DNA of 64,000 nt from Microcebus murinus (lineage: Eukaryota; Chordata; Mammalia; Primates; Cheirogaleidae): the NCBI RefSeq assembly GCF_040939455.1, contig NC_134106.1, forward strand, positions 81,909,001 to 81,973,000, written 5' to 3'. The notes below the pieces were generated by a model, which saw only the letters and a list, made by a program, of their open reading frames with translations, was not told the DNA's origin and did not search any database. Every line of letters begins with the position of its first letter. Position 1 is the first letter of the stretch. Shown here in pieces: positions 1-11,649 of the stretch. The position numbers and the translations under genes were made by a program.

Positions 1-69
1 GAAATCACTATGTGCGAGTCACTTAAGGAGGAGGGAGTTTTGCTCTACCTCCTAGGGACTACAGTATCT

Positions 70-2870
70 ACATATCTAAATTAATTGTTTGAAATTTTTC
101 CTCACAGACCATCTATTTATTTAAATATTTATATCTGTATGGACTCATAGGTATTTATTTTATACCTTGGGTTATAATCCAATACCTATTTTATTTATTT
201 AGTTGTTCAAATTGTTTATGTCAATTCCTTGGATATACAGATAATAATTTTACCTCTGAACAAAGAGAGTTTAATTTTTCATTTCTCATCCTGTATGTTT
301 GTTATTTATTTTTGTGTTCCATTGCACTAACTAGAAATTCTAGTATGATGCTGAATAGGAGTAGGGAGAGAGGATATGCTTGCTTTGTTTCTGACTTTAG
401 GTGGAAAGCATCTAGTCTTTCACCATTGAGTATGGTGTTAGCTGTAAGTTTTATTAAGATGCTCTTTACCAACTTAAGAAAGCTCCCTTTAGATTCATTG
501 TTTGCTGAGAATTTTTTATCATGAATAGGTGTTGGATTTTGTCAAAGGCTTTGCTGTATCTATTGCTATAGTCACATGAGTTTTCTTCTTCAGATTGTTG
601 ATGTGATGAATTACATTAATTGATTTTTGAATGTTGAACCAGCCTTACATATTTGGAATAAATCTCACTGGATCATAGTATGTAATATTTTAATACATTA
701 CTAGATTTCATTTGCTATTATGAAGGATTTTTACGTCTATGTTTTTGAGAAATATTGGTTTGTGGTCATCATTTCCTATATGTCTTTATCTGGTTTTGGT
801 ATTAGGGTAATGTTGACCTCATAAAACAAGTTAGGAAGTACTCCTTATGCTTCTATTTTCTGGAAGATACTGTAGAGAATTAGTGTCACTTCTTTCTTAA
901 ATATTTGATTGAATTGACCAGTGAAATAATTGGCCTTACCCTTCCTTTTTTAAAGGTTATTTGTTATTGCTTTGATTATTTTAATAGATGTCAGCCTATT
1001 CAGATTGTTTTTTTTTTCCTTGTGTGAGTTTTGGTAAGTTTGTATCTTTCAAGAAATTGGTCAATTTCATCTAAATTATAAAATTTGTATGCATAAGAGT
1101 TTTTCATAATTTTTCTTATCTTTTTGTGATCATGATATCAATAATTACCTCCCTTCTTTCATTTATGATGTTGTCAATTTTGTTCAACTTTCTTATTGTA
1201 GTTATCACTGCATCCTTGCTAGAGGTTTCTCAATATTATTTTATTTCACTTATCTTGGTGACCCTTTCAAAGAATCAGCTCTTGGTTTTGGTTATTTTTT
1301 CTATTCTTTTCCTGTATTTAATTTCATTGATACCAACTCTAATTGTTCTTATTTCTTTTATTTGTTTTCTCTTCTTTCACTAGTTTCATAAGAAAGGAGT
1401 TCAGGATATTAATATTAAATCTTTTTTCATTTCCAAAATGTGCATTCAATTCTTCAAATTTCCATGTAAGCACTACCTTTGTTGCATCCCACAAATTTTG
1501 ATAAAAGAATTTTCATTCTTGCATTCTAATTTTGTTAAAATTATTTTAAAATTTCTCTCTTGAAACTTCTTTGACTAAGGTTTTACTTCCTAGTGTGCCA
1601 TTTAATCTCCAAATATTTGAGTATATTCCAACTATCTTCGTGTTATTGATTTGTAGTTTAATTCTATTGTGTTTGAGAACATAATTTGTAGAACTTTTAT
1701 TATTTTGAATTACTTAAGGCGTGTTTTAAGACACAGAATGCAGTCCATCTTGGTGAATATTCCACATGAGATTGAGAAGAATGTGAATCCTCCTGTTATT
1801 GAATGGAGTACTCCACAAATGTCAGTTAGACTAAGGTGATTGAAGAGACTGTTTAGGTCAACTCTTGTTTTCTGATGGTCTGCTTGGTCTATCACTTACT
1901 GAAAGAGTGGTGCTGAAATCTCTAACAATAATAGTGGACTTGTCTATTTCTACTATCAATTCTATCAGTTTTTGATATTTTGATGCCCTGTTTTTAGGTG
2001 CATGCATGGGTAGGATTGTTATACTTTCTTGGAGAATTGACTTCTTTATAGTTGTATGTCTCTTTTTCTCCCTGATGATTTTCCTGCTTCAGAAATCTGT
2101 TTTGTTTGAAATTATATATTTATAATCTTTCTCAGAGAAAGTTTATGTCTTGCAACTCTTTTAGCTATAACCCACTGTTAGTGGAACAGAGCTCTTTTTG
2201 TTATGGTGGCAACGTGTAGGGGAAGGAAATGTTTTGTAGCCTTATCAGTCAATCCCAGTCCTTTACTAGACCTGTTTCTAGACCTGTGGCCTTCAAAGGT
2301 ATTTCTTAGCTCTTGCTCTCCCTGTGTTATGTAAGACAGAAAGGCTGAGTGGGATAAATGGTTAGGTAGGACAAAGTTTTGGTAAAGTTTTCCCTTTGGA
2401 GAGTAGATTTTGTTATGGAGAATATGCTTGGTGTATTTCCCAATGCCTATTAATCTCCTCCAACTGTCAGAGCCAGGAGGGACCTTTCTTGGTGTTTCAC
2501 TGTGTTAGTCTGGTGGGGCTCCTGGAGGTAAAACCCATGAAAGCTTGGGAGACCTCTAGGCCTGCAGCTCCAGGAATTTTTCACACTCCTACTAGTGCAT
2601 ACTCAGTCTGCAGCTATTTGTCACAATTACCATTTATATGTTCCTACAAATTTATGGCTCCAGCAGCTTCTGCTCCAGGCAAGGATATCTCAGCTGGAAC
2701 TCAGCTGGATCTGCCTTTCTTTCTGGATTTGAGGGAGTGGTTTATGAGTAGTTCTCTGATGGGTCCAAGAAAATTGTTAATTTTTAATTTGCTCAGCTTT
2801 TCTTGTCGTTAGTATGGAATTGATGACTATTAAGGCCTTTACATGTCAGGACTGAAACAGACAATCTTGC
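70..2870 (-). mobile_element. Ancient LINE-1 (L1M type), decayed, minus strand
   Basis: Read on the minus strand, about 230-2,150 follows LINE-1 ORF2 through the reverse transcriptase region. Plus-strand landmarks are 'gatgctgaataggagtag' near 349, 'gtgatgaattacattaattg' near 602 and 'ggaataaatctcactggatc' near 655. The frame is broken by many stops and indels. At about 70-220 lies a block of the same kind as the one at 14,856-15,500, probably 3' UTR of this L1 subfamily. From about 2,160 to 2,870 the sequence matches a second ancient copy at 18,340-18,920 in its last 100 bases, including 'agttctctgatg' and 'ttgtcgttagtatggaattg', which I take as the 5' end of an L1M element. The endonuclease part of ORF2 and ORF1 appear to be missing. 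Family level is secure; subfamily is not. Confidence 0.85.
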
Positions 2871-4490
2871 CATTATCTTTCTTTTTTTTTTTTCATTTTT
2901 ACTTTCTTTATATGAAAAAGTTAAGAATTTAACTTTTCTTCTCTTCTTAGAGTGTGTGTATACATGCTCATTCTGTCTGAAGTATTTAGATAAATTCTTG
3001 ATTTGGGTTAAATATTTTTTATTAAAAATATTCTTTTTGAACATGCTCTTAACACTATGTTACAAACTATTGTTTAGACATGTTTAAAATTTTTTTTTAC
3101 GAAAACACTACTATTACAAGTTTAGACCTAACCCCACATCAGAAATAATTATATGATAAACCATCATTCAACAATATAAGGTTTTTAGGGGGGAAAAGGA
3201 TATACTCAAATTTATTCCTATATAAGCAAATGTAACCATAGCCTAAAAAAGCACTTAAGTGTTTTGACTCTCTGTGCTGGGGACCTGAGTTTCCTTCCTC
3301 CCTAAAGAGACACAACAGGGTCTCTTTAAAGAATCTAGCGAAAGAACTCTCTTTCTTTAAATAAAATCCTTAGTTTCAGGTATTTTGTCAGGAGTGATAT
3401 TTAAGTTTTTGTCTCTGAAAATTTTATATGTAGTAAGGTTACAAAATACAGAATAATCTCATAATGAATAGAAAATAGTCTTAGAGCTTAAATCACTCTA
3501 ACGTATGGTTTTTCTTCTGAGGAGATGAAGAATAAAATAAAAAGGAAAAACAACAGTAAAAAAATCAATTTCTTTTGCTGTTTTTGTTGTTGGCATATGG
3601 TATAATTTTCAAGTTCCCTCCCTTCCCCCACAACAAAAGTAAATTAGAAATATTAGACAGTGTAAAAAAGATATTTTACAACATATATATAGTGTTTTTA
3701 ATGCCTCCCTTTTTGTTTTGTAGAAATTCATGTAAAAATCATTAGTATTTTCCAAGATAACAATTTTTAGTAAAACACCAAAGCAAAAGGTAGGTAATTC
3801 TATTTTCTATATTCACCAAAATCAGAGCAAGAAGAAATATTCCTGAACTGTAACATGCAACTTTATTTTATTCACTTGTGGAAACAAGACTGCCTTTTTC
3901 CAGAGTATTTTTGAGAGGGTCTCACTTTGACTCTACTTCACCCACTGTGGCATATCTAATCAGTGTTATTAAAGCTGCAAATGGTTATAGGCTGAAAGGC
4001 TTATAGCAAAAGTTACAAGTACTTTTGAGTAGGCTTTTTATGCAACTTTTCTATGGAAGAGTTTAAGACTCACAAGCAATTACAACATGCAAAAAGCTTC
4101 TCCCAACCAGGATGTTGACATTGGTTCTAGTAGACTTTCATGAAGGAGAATAGGTGCTGATCCCAGCCACACAATGCAATTATTATTGAATATCCATTAT
4201 AAATCTTTACACTCTATATGAGGTGGCAGAAATCCTGAATAAGAAATAAGAAGATAAGCTAGCTAACTCTCATGATCTCATGACTTCATATGCCTAGGGT
4301 ATTGCCATATCGTAGGTGTAGCCTAGAAGTTCTTTCTTCTTCCTTTCCCTTTTTCCTTTCTCACTGGGCTCTCTCATGATACATCCATTGAAAAGGGTCA
4401 AGTTATTGACTTCTAGGACCTGTACACAGATGCAGAACAGCCCCATGTATATTTGATGAGCATAAACAAATTATTCCATAGAAAACAAAA
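2871..4490. other. Unassigned intergenic/intronic sequence
   Basis: A/T-rich sequence with short T- and A-runs and no recognisable repeat boundary. No open frame has plausible codon structure or splice context. About 4,100-4,245 is somewhat less degenerate and contains 'caattattattgaatatcc', so a short conserved element is possible, but the evidence is weak. Confidence 0.5.
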
Positions 4491-4494
4491 GCAT

Positions 4495-4730
4495 CATTTG
4501 TTTCCTTTTAAAATTTAAAATTTTTGTATTTAATTCTTAATCAACAAATACAATTGTATATGTTTATGGTATATAACATAGTGTTTTGAAATATGAGCAC
4601 CACATAATATATTAAAAATTCCAGATAAGTCTTTTTAGTAACTTTAGCCCTTATCTAATCATATCATTCTTTTAACTCTAAACAAGTCTTTTCACCTTTT
4701 GACTAACAATACATTTCATGAGAAGTAGGA
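4495..4730. mobile_element. Possible L1-derived A/T-rich fragment
   Basis: The phrase 'caattgtatatgtttatgg' followed by 'gtgttttgaaatatgagc' resembles a segment often seen in old L1 copies (an 'attgtatatatttatggtgtac...gatgttttgatatatg' block). It is short and A/T-rich, so a chance match is possible, and the orientation is not assigned. Confidence 0.35.
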
Positions 4731-4984
4731 AAATTTAATTGTATTGAAGTAGGGGTAGCCAGAATCATAGAGTCATTTCTTCACTACTTTTTTATAGGAC
4801 AAATACCAACAATTCTATACACTTGAATGAATTAAAACTAGAAACATGCATGAGAAATCTGGATTTTTAACTGGAAACTCCTTTCTTCAAAAATATTTTT
4901 GACTTTTTAATCTTCAGCACCTTCTTATCATTAAAAAACATAAAACTGAGTTACTTTTGACAAGATTGAAAAGAAATTACTTTG

Positions 4985-5215
4985 ACTAACTAGTTCTCCC
5001 AATAAGTTTCCTGGTATTGCTAAATGCTGCTCAGTGTGAGTCGCTGTAATGCTATGTTACAAAAGCTACAATTTTAAAATTGGTTCTCTAGGTAATAGCA
5101 TTTCTGACAAATTAATAATGTGATGCTTTGCCCAGCCCATGAGATTTTTCATTACATATTCCCCAACTGTTATTTACAATATGATGACAAGTTGTAATTT
5201 GTCAAGAGGTAAGGA
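4985..5215. promoter_or_regulatory. Candidate conserved non-coding element
   Basis: A repeat-free stretch with balanced composition and several homeodomain-type cores, such as 'acaaattaataatgtgatg' and 'gatgacaagttgtaatttg'. It lacks the stop-ridden L1 look of its surroundings. The call rests only on sequence texture; cross-species conservation is the deciding test. Confidence 0.25.
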
Positions 5216-5599
5216 ACAGGAGGAGTAGCTCTAGCAGATGAATGGGAAGGAATCTCTAGTATAAGAGGGGTGGCCAATGGTCACTTGGAAAATTCATAAG
5301 CCACTGCCTTCTTTTCCCTTTCTTCTTCTTGTTTTAGTCCTTTCTTGCGACTCCTCCATACAGAGACTAGAGCAAAGGTCAAAAGATGCAAAAAGGCTTT
5401 TCAGGTCTTGGGATTATCATCAGAATCTCTTGGGAAAAAAATTACAGTGGCTCTTTCAAAGTTAGCCTTACTAACATTTCATAGAGCAACAACCAACTCA
5501 AAGATCAGCTTGTAACTGGTTGTTTGCCTAAAACAAACTTCATGATTTATGTGATTTATGTCAAGTGAATAGTTCAAGATGCTGATTTCATTTTTCTTT
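5216..5599. other. Unassigned sequence
   Basis: A 62-codon open frame at 5,277-5,465 resembles no protein I know and has no plausible splice sites. No repeat is recognised. Confidence 0.4.
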
Positions 5600-5850
5600 C
5601 TACCTGATGCTCCCAGTGAGAAGGGGAATCATATTTTCTAAATAGTTTATCTGGAATGTTGAAGAGATGACTGACTGGACAGAGCGGGAAGCACAACATT
5701 CCAATCTGCCACTACCTGCTGTGGGATTAATAAGCACTCTTCAGTATCTCAGTACACATCGTGTAATTAATTAGCCATGATGTGAAACTGGAAATATAAA
5801 TGCCAGCGGAAGAGGGAAAAATTCCAAATTGTTATTATGTAGGAAAGACA
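5600..5850. promoter_or_regulatory. Candidate conserved non-coding element with a TAATTAATTA site
   Basis: Repeat-free. It includes 'gggattaataagcac' at 5,723-5,737, which carries a bicoid-type GGATTA core, and a TAATTAATTA palindromic homeodomain dimer site at 5,764-5,773. The density of homeodomain cores within about 60 bases suggests a developmental enhancer, but A/T-rich DNA produces such cores by chance. Function is inferred, not shown. Confidence 0.28.
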
Positions 5851-6327
5851 TAAGCAAATTGAATCAAGGTAGGAAAAACTTGGAGTTGATATAACAGAGG
5901 ATAAGACTAAAAGAAAGGTGAGCCCCAGAATTATAGTAGCAGCAAGTAAAGGATATTTAAAAGAAAAACTAAAATAAAACAGAAGCAATGAAAGAACTAG
6001 AGCTTTAAAAACTACAAAGAAAAAATAGATGCAATGAGGTAAAAATTTATCGTTTACAGCTTACAATGAAAGTTCATATGAATAAAATATAGAAAGATAA
6101 ATTTTGTTGTTTTTGTAAATGACTTTGGCTAGTATTCTAATACAGCTTCTTCAAACCCAGAACTAGGTATAATAAGACAATGTAAAAGTCAGTTTCCCGA
6201 ATCTGGGACACTTTTCTACTACATACAAAGCTTGTGGAACAAGTACTTCTGAAAATGGATATTGCTAATCCACCCACCCATGCTATGATGCCTGAACCAT
6301 AGCTAACTTTCCCATCTAAAAGTTAAG
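5851..6327. other. Unassigned sequence
   Basis: A-rich, repeat-poor sequence with no open frame of interest. It ends where the inverted arm of the next L1 begins. Confidence 0.45.
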
Positions 6328-7290
6328 ACAGTCTACTTTCAGTTCATTGAGGAATCTCCATACTCTTTTCCTTAGAGGTTGTACTAATTTACATTCCCAC
6401 CAGTGTTGTGTAAGCATTCCCTTTTCACTACATCTGCATCAATATCTATAGTTTTTTGACTTTTTAATAATGGTCATTTGGATTGGGGTAAGGTTGTATT
6501 TCATAGTGGTTTTAATTTGCATTTCCTTGATAATTAGTGATGTTGAGCATTTTTCCATGTTTTTTGGCCATTTATATATTGATCCAGCAATCCTACTACT
6601 CAGTATCTACCCAGAGGAGAAGAAGTCATTATATTAAAAAGACATCTGCACCCAAATGTTTATCACAGAACTATTCACAATTGTAAAGACATGGAACCAA
6701 TATAAGTACTCATGAATTTATGAATAGATAAGGGAAATATGGTACATATATAGCATAGAGTACTACTCAGCCATAAAAAGGAATGAAATAATGTCTTTTG
6801 CGGCAACTCTAATGGAACCGGAGACTGTTGTCCTAAGTGAAGTATCTCAGGAAGAGAAAAACAAATGCCACATGTTCTCACTTACAAGTGGGAGCTAAGC
6901 GATGGATATACATGGTTATATAGAGTGGTATAATGGACTTTGGAGACTCTGAAGTGGTTAAGGGACCATGGGAGGGTGAGGGATTATCTGTTGGATATCA
7001 TATATACACTATTCAAGGGATGGGTGCTATAAAAGCCCTGGCTTTGCCACCATACAACTCATCCATGTATCAAAAAAACACTTGTACCCCTAAATCTAAG
7101 GAGGGGATCGGTATGTTCATACCAACTAGGTGTGGTGCACACTCTCTGGGGATGGACAACTTGTAGATCTGACACTACTGGGGCAAAGGTAATATATGTA
7201 ACCTAAACATTTAGACCCCCATAATCTTCTGAAATAAAAATAAATAATAAACAATAAACAGATGAATAAAAAATAAATTAAAAAGGAAGG
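6328..7290 (+). mobile_element. LINE-1, 3' end, with 5' inversion (twin priming)
   Basis: The right part (about 6,567-7,290) is plus-strand L1: the end of ORF2 ('ccatgtttatc'-type region, 'agccataaaaaggaatgaa' at 6,770), then 3' UTR, then an A-rich tail of AAATAAA units. The left part (about 6,328-6,566) is the reverse complement of the ORF2 segment that lies immediately upstream of the right part in an intact element. The two arms abut with only a few bases of the element missing. This is the classic product of twin priming. The 3' UTR carries two tail-like motifs, 'cacttgtacccct' at 7,079-7,091 and 'catttagaccccc' at about 7,209-7,221, in tandem-looking blocks. Target site duplications were not found with confidence. 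Confidence 0.85.
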
Positions 7291-8184
7291 TCTTTTGTCG
7301 ACTGTACATTCTCTTTCAGGTCTCTTGTTCAGAAAATATGAGACTGTGTAAATAACATATTAAGCTGTCTTCCCATGGTGTATGTTGCTTTTCTAGTCAG
7401 AGTGCTATAGCAATTTCTAATTTTGTCAGTAACTCCCAAATTTAAAGACAGTGAAAAATATTTCCAAATGGAAGCAATTGAGCGTTTTGGGGAATGAGAG
7501 TTTGGGTGGGCATGTGAGACCAGCATAGGTATATTGACTCTAGAGATGCATATTTTCTACCAAAATAAAACTGTTAAGGAAAGATGAAAAAGAATGAAGA
7601 GTAAGTTGTTTGAAAGTGATATGTTCTGGGTATTATAAAATAATTTCTTTATTCATTACTCTGACTTTAACTCAGAGATGAAGATAGTGAGTTAGAAGAT
7701 GAGACTTATAAGAACAGGACAGCTACAAAATGTGGACCTGCTTGATGCTGTGCATGTGACCAAAAGCTCAAAAATTTACCTGGCTATCCATTGATTGACT
7801 GAGCAGGCAAATCCAGAAAAATGTGAGCAGATTGAGAATTGAGACATGAACAATTCACCCAACAGCCAAAGTCTGTTGGCTATGTCTGGATAGAGCTTAC
7901 TTTATTCAAGACTGGGTAGGTAAAACAGCCTACCTGGGGCTTGTACAAATACCATTAAATAAATAAGTAAGCAAAGCATGTGCTAAGAATTCAGAGAAAG
8001 GAAAGACCAGTGGAAATAATTTAGTATGGAAATCAAAGCAAAATAATAATAATAATGATGTAGTAGTAATAATGTTGTTGATATCTTCAACAGCATGCAA
8101 GAAAACAGGGCCTCTATAAAACAAGAGAAGAAATCTGTGTATCAATTTAATTGAAGAAGAAAAGTTAATATATGAGATTGAAAA
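7291..8184. other. Unassigned sequence
   Basis: No repeat family recognised. A short degenerate AAT/GTT-rich microsatellite lies at about 8,042-8,078. Open frames are short and unremarkable. Confidence 0.45.
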
Positions 8185-8193
8185 AAAAGGAGA
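8185..8193 (+). repeat. Target site duplication of the Alu (left copy; right copy 8,509-8,517)
   Basis: The 9-mer 'aaaaggaga' occurs immediately before the Alu body and immediately after its A-rich tail. Direct flanking copies are what L1-driven retroposition leaves. Confidence 0.75.
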
Positions 8194-8508
8194 GGTGGCT
8201 GATGCAGTGGCTCATGCCTGTAATCCTAGCGCTTTGAGAGCCCAAGGCAGGAGTATTGTTTGAGCCCAGGAGCTTGAGCCAGGGTAAGACCCTATCTCTA
8301 CAAAAAAAAAAAAAAAGAAAAATTAGCCAGAGATGGTGGCACATGCCTATCATCCCAGCTACTCAGGAGGCTGAGGCAGGAGATTCACTGGGCCCAGGAG
8401 TTTGAGATTGCAGTGAGCTATGATAAAGCCACTACACTCTAACCCAGGAGACAGAGCAAGACCCTGCTCAAAAAACAAAACAAAACAAAAAAAAACAACG
8501 CAAAAAAC
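8194..8508 (+). mobile_element. Alu SINE, full-length dimer
   Basis: The left arm starts near 'ggtggctgatgcagtggctc', a middle A-rich linker lies at about 8,301-8,323, and the right arm runs to an A-rich tail ending at 8,508. It is flanked by a 9-bp direct repeat, 'aaaaggaga', at 8,185-8,193 and 8,509-8,517, which I take as the target site duplication. The RNA polymerase III internal promoter boxes are in the left arm but diverged. No intact protein is expected from a SINE; open frames here are incidental. Confidence 0.93.
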
Positions 8509-8517
8509 AAAAGGAGA

Positions 8518-8847
8518 TGCATGAGTGAAGGATCATTAGGAACAAATAAAGGCAAGACAGAAATTAAAATCTGTACTGGAGTCATGATAAGCAGAATTGA
8601 CATTGGAATATTGAATCTGAAATGTAGAGGACAAATGTGAGAAGTTCCTACAGAAAACAGACATAGATAAGTTAAAAATATAAGAAAGAGTGAATGAAGG
8701 TTTGCATGTGTTCTTAAAGGAGAAACCATAGCAATAGAAGCACAAGCAATACTCAAAGTAATAAAGTTTTCCCCAAATGAAGATATTATTCAAGAATGGA
8801 AGTTAAGTAAAATTATATAGACCATGCAAAAAGACAAAAAGAAAAAA
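8518..8847. other. Unassigned sequence
   Basis: Repeat-free as far as I can tell. The minus-strand open frames here partly overlap the Alu and have no recognisable protein similarity. Confidence 0.4.
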
Positions 8848-9722
8848 GAAAAAAATTCCTAGTTCTCTTTCACCTCATTGGTTAAATATATTCCTAGGTA
8901 ATTTATTTTCTTTGTAGCTATTGTGAAAGATACCGAGTCTATGATTTGATTCTCAGCTTGACTGTTATTGGTGTAAGGGAATGCTACTGATTTGTGTACA
9001 TTGATTTTGTAACCTGAGTCTTTGCTGAATTTATTTATCAATTCCAGGAGTCTCTTGGCAGAATCTTTGGGGCTTTCTAGATGTATGATCATATCATCAG
9101 CAAAGAGTGATAGTTTGACCTGCCTTTTCCTCATTTGGATACCTTTAATTTCCTTCTCTTACCTGATTGCTCTGGCTAGGACTTCTAGCACTATGTTGAA
9201 TAGAAGTGGTGACAATGGGTGTCCTTGTCTTGTTCTAGTTCTAAGTGGAAATGCTTTTAATTTGCCCCCCTATTCAGTATGATGTTGGCTGTGGGTATGT
9301 TGTATATGGATTTTACAGTTTTGATATATGTTCCATCTATGCCTATTTAGTTAAGAGTTTTTATCATAAAACAGTGTTGAATTTTGTCAAATGCTTTTTC
9401 TGGATCTATTGAAATGATCATATGATTTTTGTTTTCCCTTCTGTTTATGTGGTGAATCACATTTATGTATTTTTATCTCTAACATCACATGTACTCACTA
9501 TTAAATTGGAACTAAATGAACAGCACTCATGTGCACAGCAGGAAGTAAAACTCAATGGAAATCCAACAGATGGGGGGGAGGGAGGGGTGAAACCATACCT
9601 AATGGGTACAATTTACACTATCTGGGCAATGGGCATACTTATAACATTGTCTCAAGCAGTACAAAAGCAACCCATGTAAACAAAACATTTGTACCCCCAC
9701 AGTATCCTGAAATTAAAAAAAC
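8848..9722 (+). mobile_element. LINE-1 with long 5' inversion (twin priming)
   Basis: From 8,848 to about 9,470 the plus strand is antisense L1 ORF2 (reverse transcriptase). From about 9,483 the sequence is sense L1 3' UTR, with a G-rich tract ('gggggggagggagggg' near 9,573), then 'catttgtaccccca' near 9,688 and an A-rich tail with AAA interruptions. The change of strand near 9,470-9,483 marks a 5' inversion, with a large internal deletion between the two arms. The antisense arm keeps an open frame of 91 codons, so this copy is younger than the L1M pieces. Flanking DNA on both sides is A-rich and a clean duplication could not be defined. Confidence 0.87.
8859..9134 (-). pseudogene. L1 ORF2 reverse transcriptase fragment in the inverted arm
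   Basis: The frame encodes a piece of L1 reverse transcriptase that includes the catalytic-site signature FADDM, encoded at about 9,088-9,107. It contains only about 90 of the roughly 1,275 residues of ORF2, has no upstream endonuclease, and sits in the inverted arm of a truncated element. It is a relic with no expected activity. Confidence 0.8.
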
Positions 9723-10301
9723 AAAGAAGAAACTCCAAACAAATCAAAGATTTTTTAAAAATTAGGAAAACAAAAAACCAGATTATCTAGAATGCCACAA
9801 CAGTTATGATGATCACAGACTTCTCTGAGACACCCATGTCAGAAGACAATAAAAATAAATCCATTAAATTATTGTATAGAAAATTGTGATATACATTTTT
9901 TGTTATACAATTTGCATTGTATACAAACCCAATGTTTCATGAACACAGAAACTTTATTTCATCAATAAAAAAACTGAAAATATTTTCAGGAATTTGATGG
10001 TTCAGGAAATGTAACACACACAAAATCATCTCTCTTACAAAATGAATCCATTTTTTCTCAAGAACTTTACACCTTTGAACCCCTCCTTATATTTCTCTAC
10101 TATAAATATTCCATTTTTACCAGATCATTTCTATCAGTGTGGAGATATACTATAAAGCATCTGGTTGAACTATATGAAATTGCTGCTATTTGACTGTTTT
10201 TGACCTATAAGAAGGTCAAGTTCAAATTCATACAGAATTGAAATATATGAAGTATATTCCTTGTATTACCTTAATAAATGTTGGTATATTAGTTTACTGT
10301 A
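9723..10301. other. Unassigned sequence
   Basis: A/T-rich. A small partial inverted match around 'tatacaatttgcattgtata' at 9,905-9,924 could form a hairpin. No repeat family or exon recognised. Confidence 0.4.
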
Positions 10302-10785
10302 TCAGTCAGGGTTCTCTGGAGAAAAAAATCCATCCTCTTAATATACATATATATATATGAACAAAATTATTAGAGGGAATTGGCTCATGCAATTATGGAG
10401 GCTAAGAAATTGCATGATCTGCTGTCTCTATACAGAAGAACCAGGAAAGCCAATAGCGTGATTCAGTCATAGTCTCAAGGCCTAAGAACCAAAGGAGAGT
10501 ATCTGGCATAGATCTGTCTGAGGACAAGAGAAAACCTATGTCTCAGCTCAAGCAGTCAGGCAGAAGAAAATGAGGGAATTCCTCCTTTCTCTGCCTATTA
10601 TTCTTGTCAGGCCCTCAACAGATTGAATGAAACCCACATACACTGCACAGGGTCATCAACTTTACTGAGTGCACTGATTCAAATGTGAATTTCATCCAGA
10701 AACATCCTCATAGACACATCCAGAAATGTTCAGCCAAATATCTGGGTATGCCCTGGCATTAACCATCGTGTTTAACATGTTTAAT
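10302..10785 (-). mobile_element. MLT2-type LTR (ERVL), apparently solitary
   Basis: The plus strand begins 'cagtcagggttctctggag' and ends near 'ggcattaaccatcgtg', the reverse complement of an MLT2 LTR. The usual tail with TA/TC dinucleotides appears as 'atatatatatatg' near 10,347. Internal landmarks include 'ggaattggctcatgcaat' at about 10,376 and 'cctcatagacacatcc' at about 10,705. No internal retroviral sequence is recognised on either side, so it is most likely a solo LTR left by recombination. The copy is old and diverged. Confidence 0.8.
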
Positions 10786-11645
10786 TTTATCTACATAATC
10801 TTTGATTTTTTCAATCAGCTTCTTATTTATACTTAAATAAGTTTAGCCTCATCTTCAGCAATGATCTGGACATCATGAGACATCATGAGATTTATTTGCC
10901 GGTTACATTTGGTTTTTTTCCTAAAACAGTGCCACTTTCTGGCTTCTAGAATACCAGCAGACATTCCACACTGCCTCTAGGAAACCTGACAGATGCCTGG
11001 GCTTGCGGAGCATTGACCAGGGACCTCTCCAGTGGTACACTCCTGCCCAGATGCCAGCTCAGGTGAGGGAACACTTACCAAGGAACTGGTGTGTTCCTTT
11101 TAAATCTTTCCAAGCTAGTTGTACTTGTTATTTTTATTAATTATTCATTTACTTAATATTAATTCATTTAATTGCATGTATTCATCTAATCAAATGTGAG
11201 TATAAAATAAAGTGATTATTTTTATGAAAATTAAGTTGAGTGCTATAGAAGACTCGATAAAGGTCATTCATGAAATATCCTGCTTGGCAAACTTGGTGTC
11301 AGTGAGACAACTGTAAAATATTGGGAGAAAAATACCAAAGTTCTATAAGGATTCTGCCTTCAGATTGCTTGGCAAATGTCTTTAAAGTCTTCTACTCTTC
11401 TCTCTTTCTTCTTTCTTTCCTCTACTCTACTTTTTTGATTCTACGATACAGGTACTTGATTTAATCATACTCTGATTTTTTTTTTCTCCTCTCTAGCACC
11501 AGACATTTCCCCTTTTCCTTCCCCATAAGTAATCTACTATAAAATATTTAATATTGGTCTGTAGATTATGCTTTTGAAGATAAATGCATAACGTGACTTT
11601 CTATATTTATTTTAATTCATAAAAGTTGAATTGAACTACAGATTT
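10786..11645. other. Unassigned sequence with a 10-bp tandem duplication
   Basis: 'catcatgaga' is repeated twice in tandem at 10,871-10,890. About 10,930-11,090 has higher G+C and no recognised repeat. 11,395-11,430 is a pyrimidine-rich run. No exon is supported. Confidence 0.4.
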
Positions 11646-11649
11646 TGTA

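Noticed and set aside
1126..1383. Hydrophobic 85-codon frame, possible membrane protein
   Set aside because: T-rich antisense L1 ORF2 yields I/L/F-rich translations by chance.
2396..2812. 138-codon plus-strand frame
   Set aside because: It is antisense to the presumed 5' end of an ancient L1M; similar sequence occurs at 18,540-18,840 without the frame.
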